DNA from: Penium margaritaceum
Lineage: Eukaryota; Streptophyta; Zygnematophyceae; Desmidiales; Peniaceae
Direction of reading: 5' to 3'
DNA length: 36,340 nucleotides
Assembly (NCBI GenBank): GCA_023375785.1
Contig: SZWC01004726.1
Location: forward strand, 4,421-40,760
Shown here: positions 10,054 to 20,473 of the stretch, in pieces
How the letters are laid out: each line of letters starts with the position of its first letter
Position numbering within the stretch: position 1 is the stretch's first letter
The notes under the pieces: generated by a model
The model's database searches: none
Told to the model about the DNA's origin: nothing
What the model saw: only the letters and a program-made list of their open reading frames with translations
Program-made: the position numbers and the translations under genes

Positions 10054-10860
10054 TCATACAACCGCATGAAAGGCTCTCACCTGAGGGCATTGTGAGAACC
10101 GTGCAAACCGGTTGGCCGCAAACTCAATGTAGGCTTGAGTGATCATGGCCCAATACATGAAAGAGCCAATGAGGTGCAAGGATAGGGTCAATGCCATTGT
10201 CTCATCGTGTGGTGCTGAATCAAAGGCCTTTATGGCATCGTGCTTGTCACGTGTGATGGGCATGGGTTCTTTGGGAAAAATACCTAAGAGGTCGGCAAAT
10301 CTCTCCCATAGAACGCAGGCGTGTTGTACTTGGTCAAGCATGAGTGCTCACCAGCAATGGTCATGCACGATTCCCGTCCCAAGGAATGAATTCCTTCATC
10401 TTGTAGGCACCCTGGAGGACTGCCTTGGCCTCCTTCACCTCCTCCATTCAGGGGGGCGTGATCAGGATGGTGGTGAGGTTCTCAACTATCCATCTCAGAA
10501 ATAGAGATGGATCAGCATGTAGTGAGCACGAGTGAGGATGCGTGAAGTATCCTGGTTCTAGCACCATGTTGGCTGCTTGATGCCGTACAAGAAATATGCA
10601 AGCTGCATACCTTGTCACCAACCTTGAAGCTAGATGGACAGTCCGTGTAGATCTTCTCCTCTAAGGTTCCATGGAGAAACACATTCTTCACATCTATCTG
10701 GTGGGTCTCCCAGTTATCCTGAGCAACGATACAAAACAAAGCACGAGCAATGATCATCCAGCCAACAAGTACAAAAGTGTCGTTGAAGTCAGTGTCCTCG
10801 ACCAGTGAGAATCCCTTGGCTAATAGCGGGCCCCATAGCAATCTAGTGAGATGTCAAGTT
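10054..10860 (-). pseudogene. copia-2 pol: reverse transcriptase remnant lacking YVDD
   Basis: The minus frame at 10512-10841 has FSLVEDTDFNDTFVLVG and HQIDVKNVFLHGTLEEKIY. The frame at 10054-10341 has the C-terminal part (LIGSFMYWAMITQAYIEFA ... RFARFSQCPQVRAFHAV). Between them the sequence corresponding to the catalytic region reads NLTTILITPP then a stop, where copia-1 has FTATLVYVDDLLIASPS. Six codons including YVDD are missing at about 10464. Confidence 0.82.
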
Positions 10861-11239
10861 TCACCTCCTTGTGGAAGACCCACTTGGGTCGTACTTCCTT
10901 CCACTTGGGCAAAAGGTCAAAAAGCTCATAGGTACCTTGCTCTCAGATGGCATAGGCACAATGCCACAAAGCTGCGTCATCTGTCGAGAGTGCCTTCTTC
11001 AAAGTGTTTCCATCATGCACCGTCTATGGAGATCTCCAGGTGGCAAGGAAGCACGCGTCTGGCATGGGTGTGACCACAACAAGATTGGGTGTGACATCAT
11101 ACGCGGCCATGCTGGTTGCGCTTTGGTGTAGTCAAATTGACACAAAGGCCATAGGCCTTTGTGCCAGAATCACCGCTCTCAATGCTGTGGGCAGGGTGTC
11201 CGCGTGTCAGATCAGCCACTTCCAAGGCCCTAGAGGTTA

Positions 11240-11990
11240 GTTCTCATTAGCAATCATCGGGCTTAACAGAAATCAAGGTGCTCACCTCGAGCTAGCTGGA
11301 AATTGGTGAGTGTGTAGATGTAGAGGCTGCTCACTCACACGCAGGCAGGGAACTGAGAGCAAAAGAGGATGCAACCATAGGAGGTGCATGCGCAAACACA
11401 GCGGAGACAATAGGCACAGATGTAGGTAAGGCAGGAGGCACAGGCACAACAAGAGCTACGGATGCATATGGAGGGACCAAAGTAGGGACAAGAGCAGGGC
11501 TGTGGGAACCGATACAAAATAATGAGCGGGTGTACAAGTGGAGATCAACAAAGAGACAGGCGCATGGGCGCCTGTCTCTTTGTGGATACAGGCGCAGGGG
11601 CGCCTGTCTCTTTGAAGAGACAGGCACAGGGGAACGACAAGGTCACAAGACGAATAGCCATGACGGTCGGATCATAATCAGCAAGAGACCGGACTGGATG
11701 AAGAAGGTTGTACGGACTCATCCAAAATCCCAGACTTCCACATCTGCCAGGAAACCACACAGGTGGGAATGTTGTTTGTGGCCAGAGCAAGAATGCAGAG
11801 TAGTCTCTATACGTGAGAGCCTCAAGGAAGAGGGCATCTTGACAATCGACAATGTGATGGCAAGAGGGATCCCAGTAGCACTGGGCATCTGAACACAAGG
11901 AGATGCTAAGAAAGGAACACTTACAACCCTGCAGTGTGACCTTGGATCCCTGCTTGTCCTCGCTATACCACACAAAAGGCAAGTAGCCAC
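11240..11990 (-). pseudogene. copia-2 pol: integrase C-terminal region and linker
   Basis: On the minus strand VWYSEDKQGSK ... CYWDPSCHHIVDCQDALF aligns with copia-1 VWYTEGQ-GSK ... FWDPTCRRIVESHDTLF, the region after the integrase core. A Pro/Ala/Val-rich linker follows toward 11300, again as in copia-1. The linker also contains the 15-bp hairpin at 11549-11582. Confidence 0.75.
11549..11582. repeat. Perfect 15-bp inverted repeat in the copia-2 linker
   Basis: The arm CAAAGAGACAGGCGC (11549-11563) and its exact reverse complement (11568-11582) flank ATGG. Partial extra copies of the unit follow to about 11632 (ACAGGCGCAGGGGCGCCTGTCTCTTTGAAGAGACAGGC split across the two halves). It is not present in copia-1. 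Confidence 0.9.
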
Positions 11991-12083
11991 AGAAACTAGA
12001 TGGAAACGGCAGATTTAAACAAATTTGTTTAAACCCACAGAAACTAGATGGAAACGGCAGATTTAAACAGATTTGTTTAAACC
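11988..12083. repeat. Two tandem 48-bp units at the integrase deletion point
   Basis: Units 11988-12035 and 12036-12083 differ at one base. Each contains the 20-bp palindrome TTTAAACAAATTTGTTTAAA (one base changed in the second). They sit where copia-1 has the zinc-binding and core integrase coding sequence (about 4580-5310), so they mark the junction of a roughly 0.7-kb deletion. Confidence 0.88.
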
Positions 12084-12089
12084 TGAGTG

Positions 12090-12764
12090 CTATGAACACA
12101 CGCGTAGTAGGGGTTAGAGTAGAGGAGACGGAGGGAGCGCAATGAACAATGCCATACAGATCATCCACAACAGAGGCACAGAGCACGAGCGCAGGTGTCA
12201 CAAGTAGAAACTGTAAAAGAATCACCTGAGTGCTCAACAAAAAGACCCACCCCAGTACAGAAACACACTGAGAGCAAGCTGAGCTCAAGTGCATGGAATA
12301 CAAGCACGTAACAAGTGGGCAGGGAGCCAGAAGGAGCGTCAAGATGCACAACGCCAAAACCTTGGACAAGCAATGATTGACCAAGATCCTGTGCTAACTA
12401 AATGAACTGAAAAAATGGGGCTGAGGATGAAGAATTCAGTGAGATAACTGGTCATGTGCTGGGTGGCACCAAGGTGAGTGATCCAGGTGTCACTCCATTC
12501 ATGACCAGTTCTCGACACTGAGCAACGTGCCATGCAACACTCAATGTTTGCTGCACTATCAGTAAAGTGCTCCAAACAATGAAAGACAGCATGAGCATGT
12601 GACTCATCAAGCACTGCAGTGCTATGAGGTGCAGTCGCATCCTCATCACACCCCAAATGAGCTCCCCCACAACCCTCATCGCACACAACATACGGCAGAG
12701 GACAAACAGGCTGTGGATCACTTGAATGTTCCAAGAAAATTGTACCTCCCTCGATGCAAAGCAC
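12090..12764 (-). pseudogene. copia-2 pol: protease remnant
   Basis: On the minus strand, 12434-12505 reads SDTWITHLGATQHMTSY, the counterpart of copia-1 GTWIIDYGATHHMT. The catalytic Asp of the DSGA motif is replaced (HLGA), so the protease would be dead. Downstream frames follow the copia-1 order through VVDDLYGIVHCAPS, which matches VVDDLNRDYQTCAPCS, and then break at the deletion near 12083. Confidence 0.78.
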
Positions 12765-12939
12765 CAGCAGCTGAAAATTTTCTGCTATGATCAGGTCCTG
12801 CTGGTCGTTGCCACTGTTGCTGGAAATTAACGTTGGTTAAGGTGTTCACTCAACTGCTATTGTTGTAACGGTGCGGGTCTGCTGCATCACACCACCTGCT
12901 GCGGTCACCGTAACGGGACTTAGCTGCATCACACCGGAG

Positions 12940-14200
12940 GTGATCTGCTGCATGTGTGGCACCTGGAGGCCAAACGTGACCCTGCTCCAGACGAGCGGAT
13001 CCAGACACTCAGAGTAGAAGTGTACACCACCGCAGTTGCAGCAGTGGAAAGAACCGCCACTGCCACTAGCCTCTTGTGGTGCCTGCTGTTGTCCCTTGCC
13101 CTGACCCCTTTCCTCCCCTGTGTGGCTCCTGCAACACCAGCCTGAGTAGATGGGGATGAGGAGGAGGAGGAGGAGGATTAGGAGGGATTAGGAGCACGGA
13201 TCTAAGAATTAGCCGAGTGTGTCACCATGGTCACAGTAACAAGGGAGCTCGATTGATGTAGCCGGGCTGCCTCTTTGGTTGTCGTCTTGTGGAGGTAGTA
13301 CCGCTGCACCCAGGGAAGGCGCTCGAGGTGATCAAACATGCTCTCAAGGGCGACCAGAACAAAACCACAGAAGAGCTTGCACTGCTCCAGGTGAGCCCCT
13401 AGAATGATGGTGCCGATGACCCATTACTGCAAGCCGCCACTATTTCCCAGGTGAGTGCTGACTCTCATGGATCACCTCCAGCAGTCCCCTGCCAATTCAG
13501 ACACTCCCTGGAACAGAGTGTTGAAGCCGACAAAACGATGGGACCTCATCATATCCGCCTCACTTGAGAAAAAGTTTCAGGGCTAGCTCCAAGCCTTGAC
13601 GCGAGTCCGTCCTGGTCCCTGTCCAAATTGTCCCCAAGAAAGGCCTGAAGTCAGCCTGTTGCACTGTGTACAAAATTCCTTGTATTGCACGTGCTGTTGT
13701 CTGCACCTGAAAGGGGTCGGCAGTCTGGTACTGGCCCAGGTAACATGGCCAAACTCATTGTCCATCAACCCACACCTGAAATAACACCTCTCAGGAGTCA
13801 AATTCGTCATCTCTGGCAAAGCGTGGGGGAGGTGTCTTGAAGTCCTTTGGCTGCCACTCCGTGGAAAGCGTAACCTCGGGAGCCAGATCTGGTGTGCGGA
13901 GTAAGAGAAGACCACCGTTGAGGAGGACTCCACCAAAACCCCGTTGCCTGCATGTAAGTGCGCTACCTTAAACACTGTACAGGGGGTGTGCGTAGGCATA
14001 GCTCACTCAACTGTTCATCTAGCACTCAGATCTTGTCATTGCGTGGATCCTCTGGCCCATTTGTGCCATCATTTCAAGCCGCTACATCTTGTCAATGCAT
14101 GAAGCACTCCTGCTACAGCATGTGCTCCAGAAATCATGAGTTGCGGAAGGAAGAACAAGGGTCTACTGTCAAAGCTATGACTCCTCCCATATGCTGAAAT
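12940..14200 (-). pseudogene. copia-2 gag remnant with zinc knuckle
   Basis: The minus strand at 13005-13043 encodes CCNCGGVHFYSEC, a CX2CX3HX4C zinc knuckle. It is followed by LDPLVWSRVTFGLQ, which matches copia-1 QPLDWARITRGLQ. The upstream sequence to about 14200 is where gag should be but has no frame I can assign. An unrelated-looking minus frame at 13583-13999 has no recognisable domain. Confidence 0.6.
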
Positions 14201-14659
14201 GACTGGGGAATGCCCATACTTGCAATTTGCATCTGTTGTATCTGCTCCAAGATGGTGCTCTGCTGCTCGTGCTGCCGCTGAATCTCAGCCTATCGCAATT
14301 GAAGCAAGGTAATCGCACATGTGCACAGGCTGGTCCCCTCTGACAAGGATTTGGCTGCGTCAGTCGGCCCCTTCCGCTTGTTGATGTTAGAGCCCATGCT
14401 TGCCACTCACTATGGGTCAACCGATGAAAGTTGTCAAAATGCCAATATGTCAGAATTTCTCAAAGATTTTAAACATCGGAATAAATTCAACTTCTTCTTC
14501 GTGGATGTCACTGATAAGGTCAGCATTCGGTCTTCTGATGTCAGCCAAGCAGTTCTGATATCAGTATGCTGAAATCAGCAGTGGGAGGGACCCTGAGAGT
14601 TGGTCCCTGAATCCTATCACTAAGTTCTCGTTTTTTTTTTAAAACCCACCTTCTGCGCA

Positions 14660-15340
14660 CTTTGCACGCACCTTGCGCACCTTGCAGAGGGTGCATGGAA
14701 ACTGGAGATTCAACAGCGGCTGCAGCTGTCGCTACGGTGGAAATTGTGTCAGCCGCAACTGCCATGCGGCTGCTGCGCTGCTGCACAGCCATGGTGCTTT
14801 GCTACAAAGCTGCTCCAAAGCTGTGGCGGGTGCCACGTTAGCCATGACTGCCACTTCAGCTGTTGCTGCTGTGCTCCAATGCTACTCTGCTGGAGTGTTG
14901 CTACTGCTGCTGAGCTGCTACTGCTGCCCTGCTCCTGCCATGCAGCAGTTGCTGTTGCCATGCTGCTGCCATGCTACTGCTGCTGCTGCTGCTGCCGCTG
15001 CTTCTGCTGCTGTCACTGGTGCTGCCACCACACCACTGCCTCAGTGCCCCTGTGCTACTGCTGCTCACATGATACTACTGCTACCACGTCATTGTAGCCA
15101 CGTTAATACTGCCACGCTTCTACATCCCACACTGTTGCCGCTGCTGTAGCCTTGCTTCCACGCTGCTGCTGCTGTGGCTGCTGCCAATCAGTGTCAGTAG
15201 TGTGGTGATGACGTTTTTGCTTCCATGGCGATTGCGCCTCTGCTACCGCTATCTGCTATGGCGGGTCATCGTGGCAGCTGTGACTCTCAGTGCTGGTACC
15301 GTTCTTGCACCTCTGCTGTGCAGCTCAGTGAGGGACGCCT
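14660..15340 (-). repeat. CTG/CAG-rich leader of copia-2
   Basis: Imperfect CTG repeats on the + strand (CAG on the element's sense strand) occupy the leader, most densely at 14840-15010. The last part (about 15300-15344) matches copia-1 1418-1460, including CACTGAGCTGC-CAGCAGAG, so the two leaders are homologous. Confidence 0.8.
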
Positions 15341-15344
15341 TGCT

Positions 15345-15356
15345 GCTCTGATACCA
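15345..15356 (-). other. Primer binding site, tRNA-iMet type
   Basis: GCTCTGATACCA on the + strand is TGGTATCAGAGC on the element's strand, the standard plant copia primer site complementary to the 3' end of initiator tRNA-Met. It lies directly against the LTR end at 15357, which fixes the element's orientation and boundary. Confidence 0.93.
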
Positions 15357-16250
<894 letters not shown>

Positions 16251-17029
16251 TGGACACACCGTGAAGCAAGGATCAGCCATAAGCTATAAGGGCTGATGTG
16301 CTCATGGATTACGAGGCATAAAGTCGGCATGCAAAGTCCACGGCCTCTAAGAGGGAGCTGAATTCAGAGCTCTGTGACTGTTACATGGAGCCGAACGGCA
16401 GACGGTGATTATGTAGAAGTTTTAGAGCAAAGGCTTTTTTGAGGAATTGGAATAATTGGGTGTAACCAGAAGTTTTTGTTCTTCCATGGTTATTGGCTAA
16501 ATGTTTGAGCACACATACATAATAGCAGAAGCAAGAATGAGAACAACTGGGCTCTTGGCAACACAAATCATCCAACTTGTGTGATGTCGTGTCATGAAAT
16601 GACATGGCATGAAATGCTCTGGGAAACTCCACCGAGATGTTGGGAGATGTTCAGAATATGAAGGTGCTTCTTACAAATGTCCAGCACCATCAAAACATCG
16701 ACTAATCAGTGTTAAAATACCGATGAACTTTCCTATAGCTTTGTTGATACTTCCAGAAAGTGGTCAAACTTGTGAGAAACTTTTGGAACAAAACACCGGA
16801 GGTCTGGGTACCCAGCCAAAATTCCCTTGGCAAAACAACGTAAAACTCTAGAGGTGGAAATGCAATGTGCTACAAATGTAAGGAAGGAAATCCCCACACA
16901 CAGAGTTTTGGGACATGTGTACATGACCAACGTAACATTTCCACCCTTTTTAGCCACAATGTTTGTTGTGTTGCAAGACATTTGTTCATTCTGTCTGGAA
17001 TACTATCTATCTTTCAATTGAAATCCAGT
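16251..17029. other. No gene recognised
   Basis: Short frames only, none with a family I recognise. One + frame near 16865 contains CYKCKEGNPHTQSFGTC, which superficially resembles a zinc knuckle but lacks the right spacing. The stretch lies downstream of the chromodomain of the minus-strand chromovirus and could include its 3' LTR, but I found no second copy. Confidence 0.5.
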
Positions 17030-17330
17030 AGGTTGTCTATAGGCTCCCAGATCCTGTGCAAAGAGTCATAGGCCTGCCACTTGATTTGACACTACATAAT
17101 TCCTTGATGGTGGTGTCGAAAAATATCTTTGACCATGTACTCTGTGTCATCTTGTGCTTGAAAAGTTGGTGCTGAAGGCACGTTACTGCAAGGGAACTGA
17201 TTTCTCTGGTTCTGGTAGTGCTAGAGTCAGCTGATATGAACACTGGCTGAATTGCCATAATTTCAGGGAGGCAAAGATAGGAAAAACAGGTGTCCAAATT
17301 CCTTTGACCGTGAACGATTACCGCCATTCA
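17030..17330 (-). pseudogene. gypsy-1: integrase C-terminus and chromodomain
   Basis: A minus frame carries YLCLPEIMAIQPVF, the conserved LPxxMxIHPVF segment after the gypsy integrase. In another minus frame, EYMVKDIFRHHHQGIM, a stop and then CQIKWQAYDSLHRIWEPID has the W-x-x-Y-x(n)-W-E-P pattern of a chromodomain. Chromodomains of chromoviruses guide insertion toward particular chromatin; that is known for the family. Frameshifts separate the pieces. Confidence 0.7.
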
Positions 17331-17639
17331 GATTTGATATTTTTGTGAACCTGTCCTCGCAATCACACGTGCATCGAGCCGAGTAACATGCGACCATAGA
17401 AATGGGACTCATTGTCCATCTGGAACTTTTTAGCCGCCTGTCTCGTGACCGCTTCATGAGTGTTTGGCGAGTTGCATCCCAGATTTTTCAGAGTCTCGTC
17501 ATTAGATGTCGATAGATGGAGTATTGCTTGAACTCTGCAGACATGCCGGAGTTCAAGGCAGTTGTTTGTAAAGCACTTCTAATTAATGTACGCCTTCTTT
17601 TGTGGAGGTCAGAGGTCTTTGTTCAACCTCTGTGGTTAG

Positions 17640-18366
17640 TAGCTTAACGTCTAGTCAAAACCATGTGTCTTGCACAATACTCATAGCAGCTTGTTGATCG
17701 TCTGATTAGAGCGTTTGTGCGCTCTGTCTACTCCTCAAACTGGACATGGAATATGTTGATAGCTGGATCAGACTACATTAGCGAGTCATCAGTGCATTGC
17801 TGAAATCTACCAATGACCATTCCATCTCTTCATCCCACGTCAAGGAGGAGGAAAAACCATATAGTCGGACACCATTGTTGAGAAAGAGCCACTCTATTCC
17901 CTTAGCGGGGACTGATATTTGATTGAGATAAACTGCGACATTTTCAAGAATTGATCAACGACTGCAAGGATTGCGTCAAATCCCTTTGGTGTGATGGTGA
18001 AACCAGTTGCAATGTCCATGGAGATGCCTGACCATGGTTCTTTTGGTACTGACTGTAGTTGAAGCAACCTAGAGGGTATTTTTTGTCTCAACATATGGGG
18101 TTGATACACGGTGTACTTCTTGCTGTATTTTGAAATGTCTGATTGAACCGTGTCCTACTTGTATTTGATTGCAAGTTGTTTTCACATCTTTTCTTTGCCA
18201 AAGTTTCCACCTGGAACTGTTCCATGTTACTCCTATAATAGCATGCAACGTAGCTTGTTGTTGGGTGGCACAAAGGCCTGACAAGTGAATTGTCATTGCC
18301 ACTATGGATGGTCGAGCTAGAACTTTGGTTTTTTGTACCAGCCAGACTCCTCGTGTCATTTTGCAA
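17640..18366 (-). pseudogene. gypsy-1: integrase core remnant
   Basis: The minus frame at 17894-18109 reads VPKEPWSGISMDIATGFTIT then FDAILAVVDQFLKMSQFI, the classic gypsy integrase segment around the first catalytic Asp. The sequence to 18366 covers the upstream zinc-binding region in broken frames. Leftward, FHVQFEE, a stop and then TERTNALI corresponds to the HPQTDGQTERTN motif, with a stop inside. The 17330-17640 stretch is integrase C-terminal sequence in decay. Confidence 0.82.
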
Positions 18367-18369
18367 ACA

Positions 18370-18700
18370 GCCTCACGAGGTACAGATCTCGTTCAAAAAC
18401 TAGCATGCTGATCTCGGCCAACAAGTTTGGGTGAGTCAGAGCATCTGCAGGAGTTGTTTCTCTGGGTCGATATTCAATGTCGTACGCAAAGTTGGACTCA
18501 AGAAACTCCTTGCATCGAGTTTTCTAATCCAAGTCTTGAGATGTCTCATTGTATGGAGATCGATGCAAATCACACATCATCTGCACTCCAAATAGAACTG
18601 TCACGTCTTGAGCACTTGCATGAATTCAAATATCTCTTTCTTGTGCACCATGTCATTCAGCTCCAATGTACACAAAGTTCTTGACATATGTGAGACTGGT
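18370..18700 (-). pseudogene. gypsy-1: RNase H C-terminal end
   Basis: The minus strand over about 18385-18525 reads FLESNFAYDIEYRPRETTPA then DALTHPNLLAE. This is the end of gypsy RNase H, where families have YRPGxxNxxADALSR. The sequence from 18700 to 19190 should be the rest of RNase H but is too decayed to read, apart from short fragments. Confidence 0.72.
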
Positions 18701-19037
18701 TGTTCATTGACATATGTCCTTGCCATGAATTCCATAGATCATACTCCCTGGTTTGACCACTAGGTAGTGGTTATACACCCTGTTCAATTTTATTCTTGGA
18801 TTCCTTGGATTGCTTGATTTAAAACACAGGTTTGAATTGCGCGATCTGAGTGAGTGCTTTAAAATTTAGCCAAGCCCCAGATTTGGGTGGTCTTTGGATG
18901 AAATCTCTTCCTCCACAGCTGGTGATCCACGTTTGACTCTAGTGAGCTCAAAATGTACGAGGACCATAACGGAAGCAACCATGAAGACTTCCTTGACCAG
19001 GGAAAACTTCTCTTTGACTTATGGGCAAGAAAGGGTG

Positions 19038-19073
19038 CTTTGATGGGTCACCACCTAAGGTGACCCATCAAAG
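19038..19073. repeat. Perfect 15-bp inverted repeat inside gypsy-1
   Basis: CTTTGATGGGTCACC (19038-19052) and its exact reverse complement (19059-19073) flank a 6-base loop. It lies in the RNase H region of the remnant and has no coding explanation. Confidence 0.92.
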
Positions 19074-19192
19074 AGATCTTATTCTCTGATTGCTTGATCT
19101 CGCACATATGTGGCCATGATGTAGTCCACTGTTGGATGTATGAAATGTAAGGTTGGCTACAAGGGCAGAGCATTCCTCAAAGAAATGAGCGA

Positions 19193-20000
19193 TTATTGTT
19201 CACCTTCACCGAAACTCCCCTCGCTGGTTTCATGAGTGAGATGGAAGAGAGGCACTGAAACCCTCACATAATCTTGTAGAAACAGAATGGTAGTAGTTTC
19301 AAAAGCTAGAAGTACTTGGACGTTCCGAGTATTGGTCGATGTCCACCAATCAGTGACTGTCTTATTCATATCCATTGTGATCTGTCCGCCGCCCACAACT
19401 GAAAGATGACCGAAGTTGCACATTGAGTGTTCCGTAGAGTTTTTCCCTCTACAAAATCTTGAGAGGCTTTCAAAGATGTGCACAGGGCTCCTCCAACGTG
19501 TGGCTTTGTACGAGATTGTCATCAAGCTGTAAGATGACAAAGTGGCCAAGGTATAGTCCAAGAATTGTTGTTCATGACGGCCATAAACTTCTCTGAGGTT
19601 ATCTTTAGTCCAAACAGTAGTCATGAACTCAAAGTTTTTGTTCCAGGTGTGGTGTATCATCTTCTTCATGTTTTCATAAGATATTCAGATCTGATGAAAG
19701 TCACTCCGTTGGTCGAATTTTTTAAAGATTTTCACTCCTCAGAGTTGGTGAAAATTTTCATCTGCTCACGAAAGAGGATAGGGGTTCTTTATGGTAATGT
19801 CATTGAACACCCTGTATGCCATGCAAATTTGCATTTTTTCCATCTTTTTTCAAAGCATAGGTGGTGCATAGGGTGCATTCAATGGCTAGAAAAGCCCTTG
19901 ATCAAGCATCTTATCTTGATTTTTTCCCTCCCGGTCAAGTTTTCATCTCTCATCTGATAGGTCCTTCTGACAATCCATCTCCTATCCAGATTTAGACCTA
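19193..20000 (-). pseudogene. gypsy-1: reverse transcriptase remnant
   Basis: The minus strand near 19690-19800 reads NDITIKNPYPLS, a stop, and then GVKIFKKFDQRSDFHQI, the gypsy RT fingers/palm motif. Near 19500-19545 LGHFVILQLDDNLVQSHT is the catalytic box with YLDD changed to QLDD. The 19193-19669 frame contains the thumb/connection VTDWWTSTNTRNVQVLLAF and RVSVPLFHLTHET. The frames are disrupted, so it is inactive. Confidence 0.85.
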
Positions 20001-20001
20001 T

Positions 20002-20379
20002 CTAATGACCAATGCTACATTGTGGAAGTGGTTCCCAAGACAGTGTGTCCGAGAAGACTCCTTTAAACTCCTTGATGATTTGTTCAAACTCACTGATATC
20101 TTTGATAAGGATCTCACGGTGACCACCATGTCTACCAGTCAACGCTACGTTGGGGATGTAATTCTTGACGCAGTTCATTGCGGCCAAAAGACATCTTTCA
20201 CGATGAGCTCCGGTCGACATGGAACATGGAAAAGAGGGCAAAATAGAAATGGCCAATGCGACAGCCTTGACAGGAAGAATAGCCTCAAAACTGAAAAACT
20301 TTGTGGACGTACGAGAAGAGTAATATTGGGCTTTTCCTGCAGAACTGACCGATGAATTACCTCCACAATGTAGTTTCAT
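20002..20379 (-). pseudogene. gypsy-1: protease-RT linker
   Basis: The 125-residue minus frame ends EFEQIIKEFKGVFSDTLSWE then PLPQCSIGH. This is the gypsy linker where families show LLxEFxDVFxxxLPxxLPPxRxxxHxI. Its upstream protease would lie beyond 20380 but is cut off by the start of gypsy-2. Confidence 0.72.
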
Positions 20380-20436
20380 TGATCAGATAAAGGAAAATTT
20401 GGGATAGAAAACCGGCAGTCAAGGGGACCATGTGAC

Positions 20437-20473
20437 CACGTGATCTCTCAGCACGTGAGTGGCCACGTGCTGA
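20437..20473. promoter_or_regulatory. Cluster of three CACGTG boxes between head-to-head gypsy remnants
   Basis: CACGTG occurs at 20437-20442, 20452-20457 and 20464-20469. The last two lie in a perfect 10-bp inverted repeat, TCAGCACGTG and CACGTGCTGA, around AGTGGC. CACGTG is the plant G-box bound by bHLH and bZIP factors. Activity here is inference; the motif is at the divergent junction of two pol remnants. Confidence 0.45.

Larger units (their letters stand above)
17030..20390 (-). mobile_element. Ty3/gypsy chromovirus pol remnant, minus strand (gypsy-1)
   Basis: Reading leftward from 20379, the order is protease-RT linker, RT, thumb, RNase H end, integrase core, integrase C-terminus and chromodomain. 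This is the Ty3/gypsy order (RT before integrase) with the chromovirus tail. No LTRs were identified. Stops and frameshifts are dense. Its RT thumb motif RVSVPLFHLTHET resembles gypsy-2 RVSVPLSNVTCKT, so the two are related. Confidence 0.82.

Noticed and set aside
13583..13999. Minus-strand 138-codon frame in copia-2
   Set aside because: It lies in the gag region but shows no Gag motif and is out of phase with the zinc knuckle segment I can align to copia-1.
16865..16920. Possible zinc knuckle CYKCKEGNPHTQSFGTC
   Set aside because: The spacing does not fit CX2CX4HX4C, and no neighbouring Gag sequence is visible.
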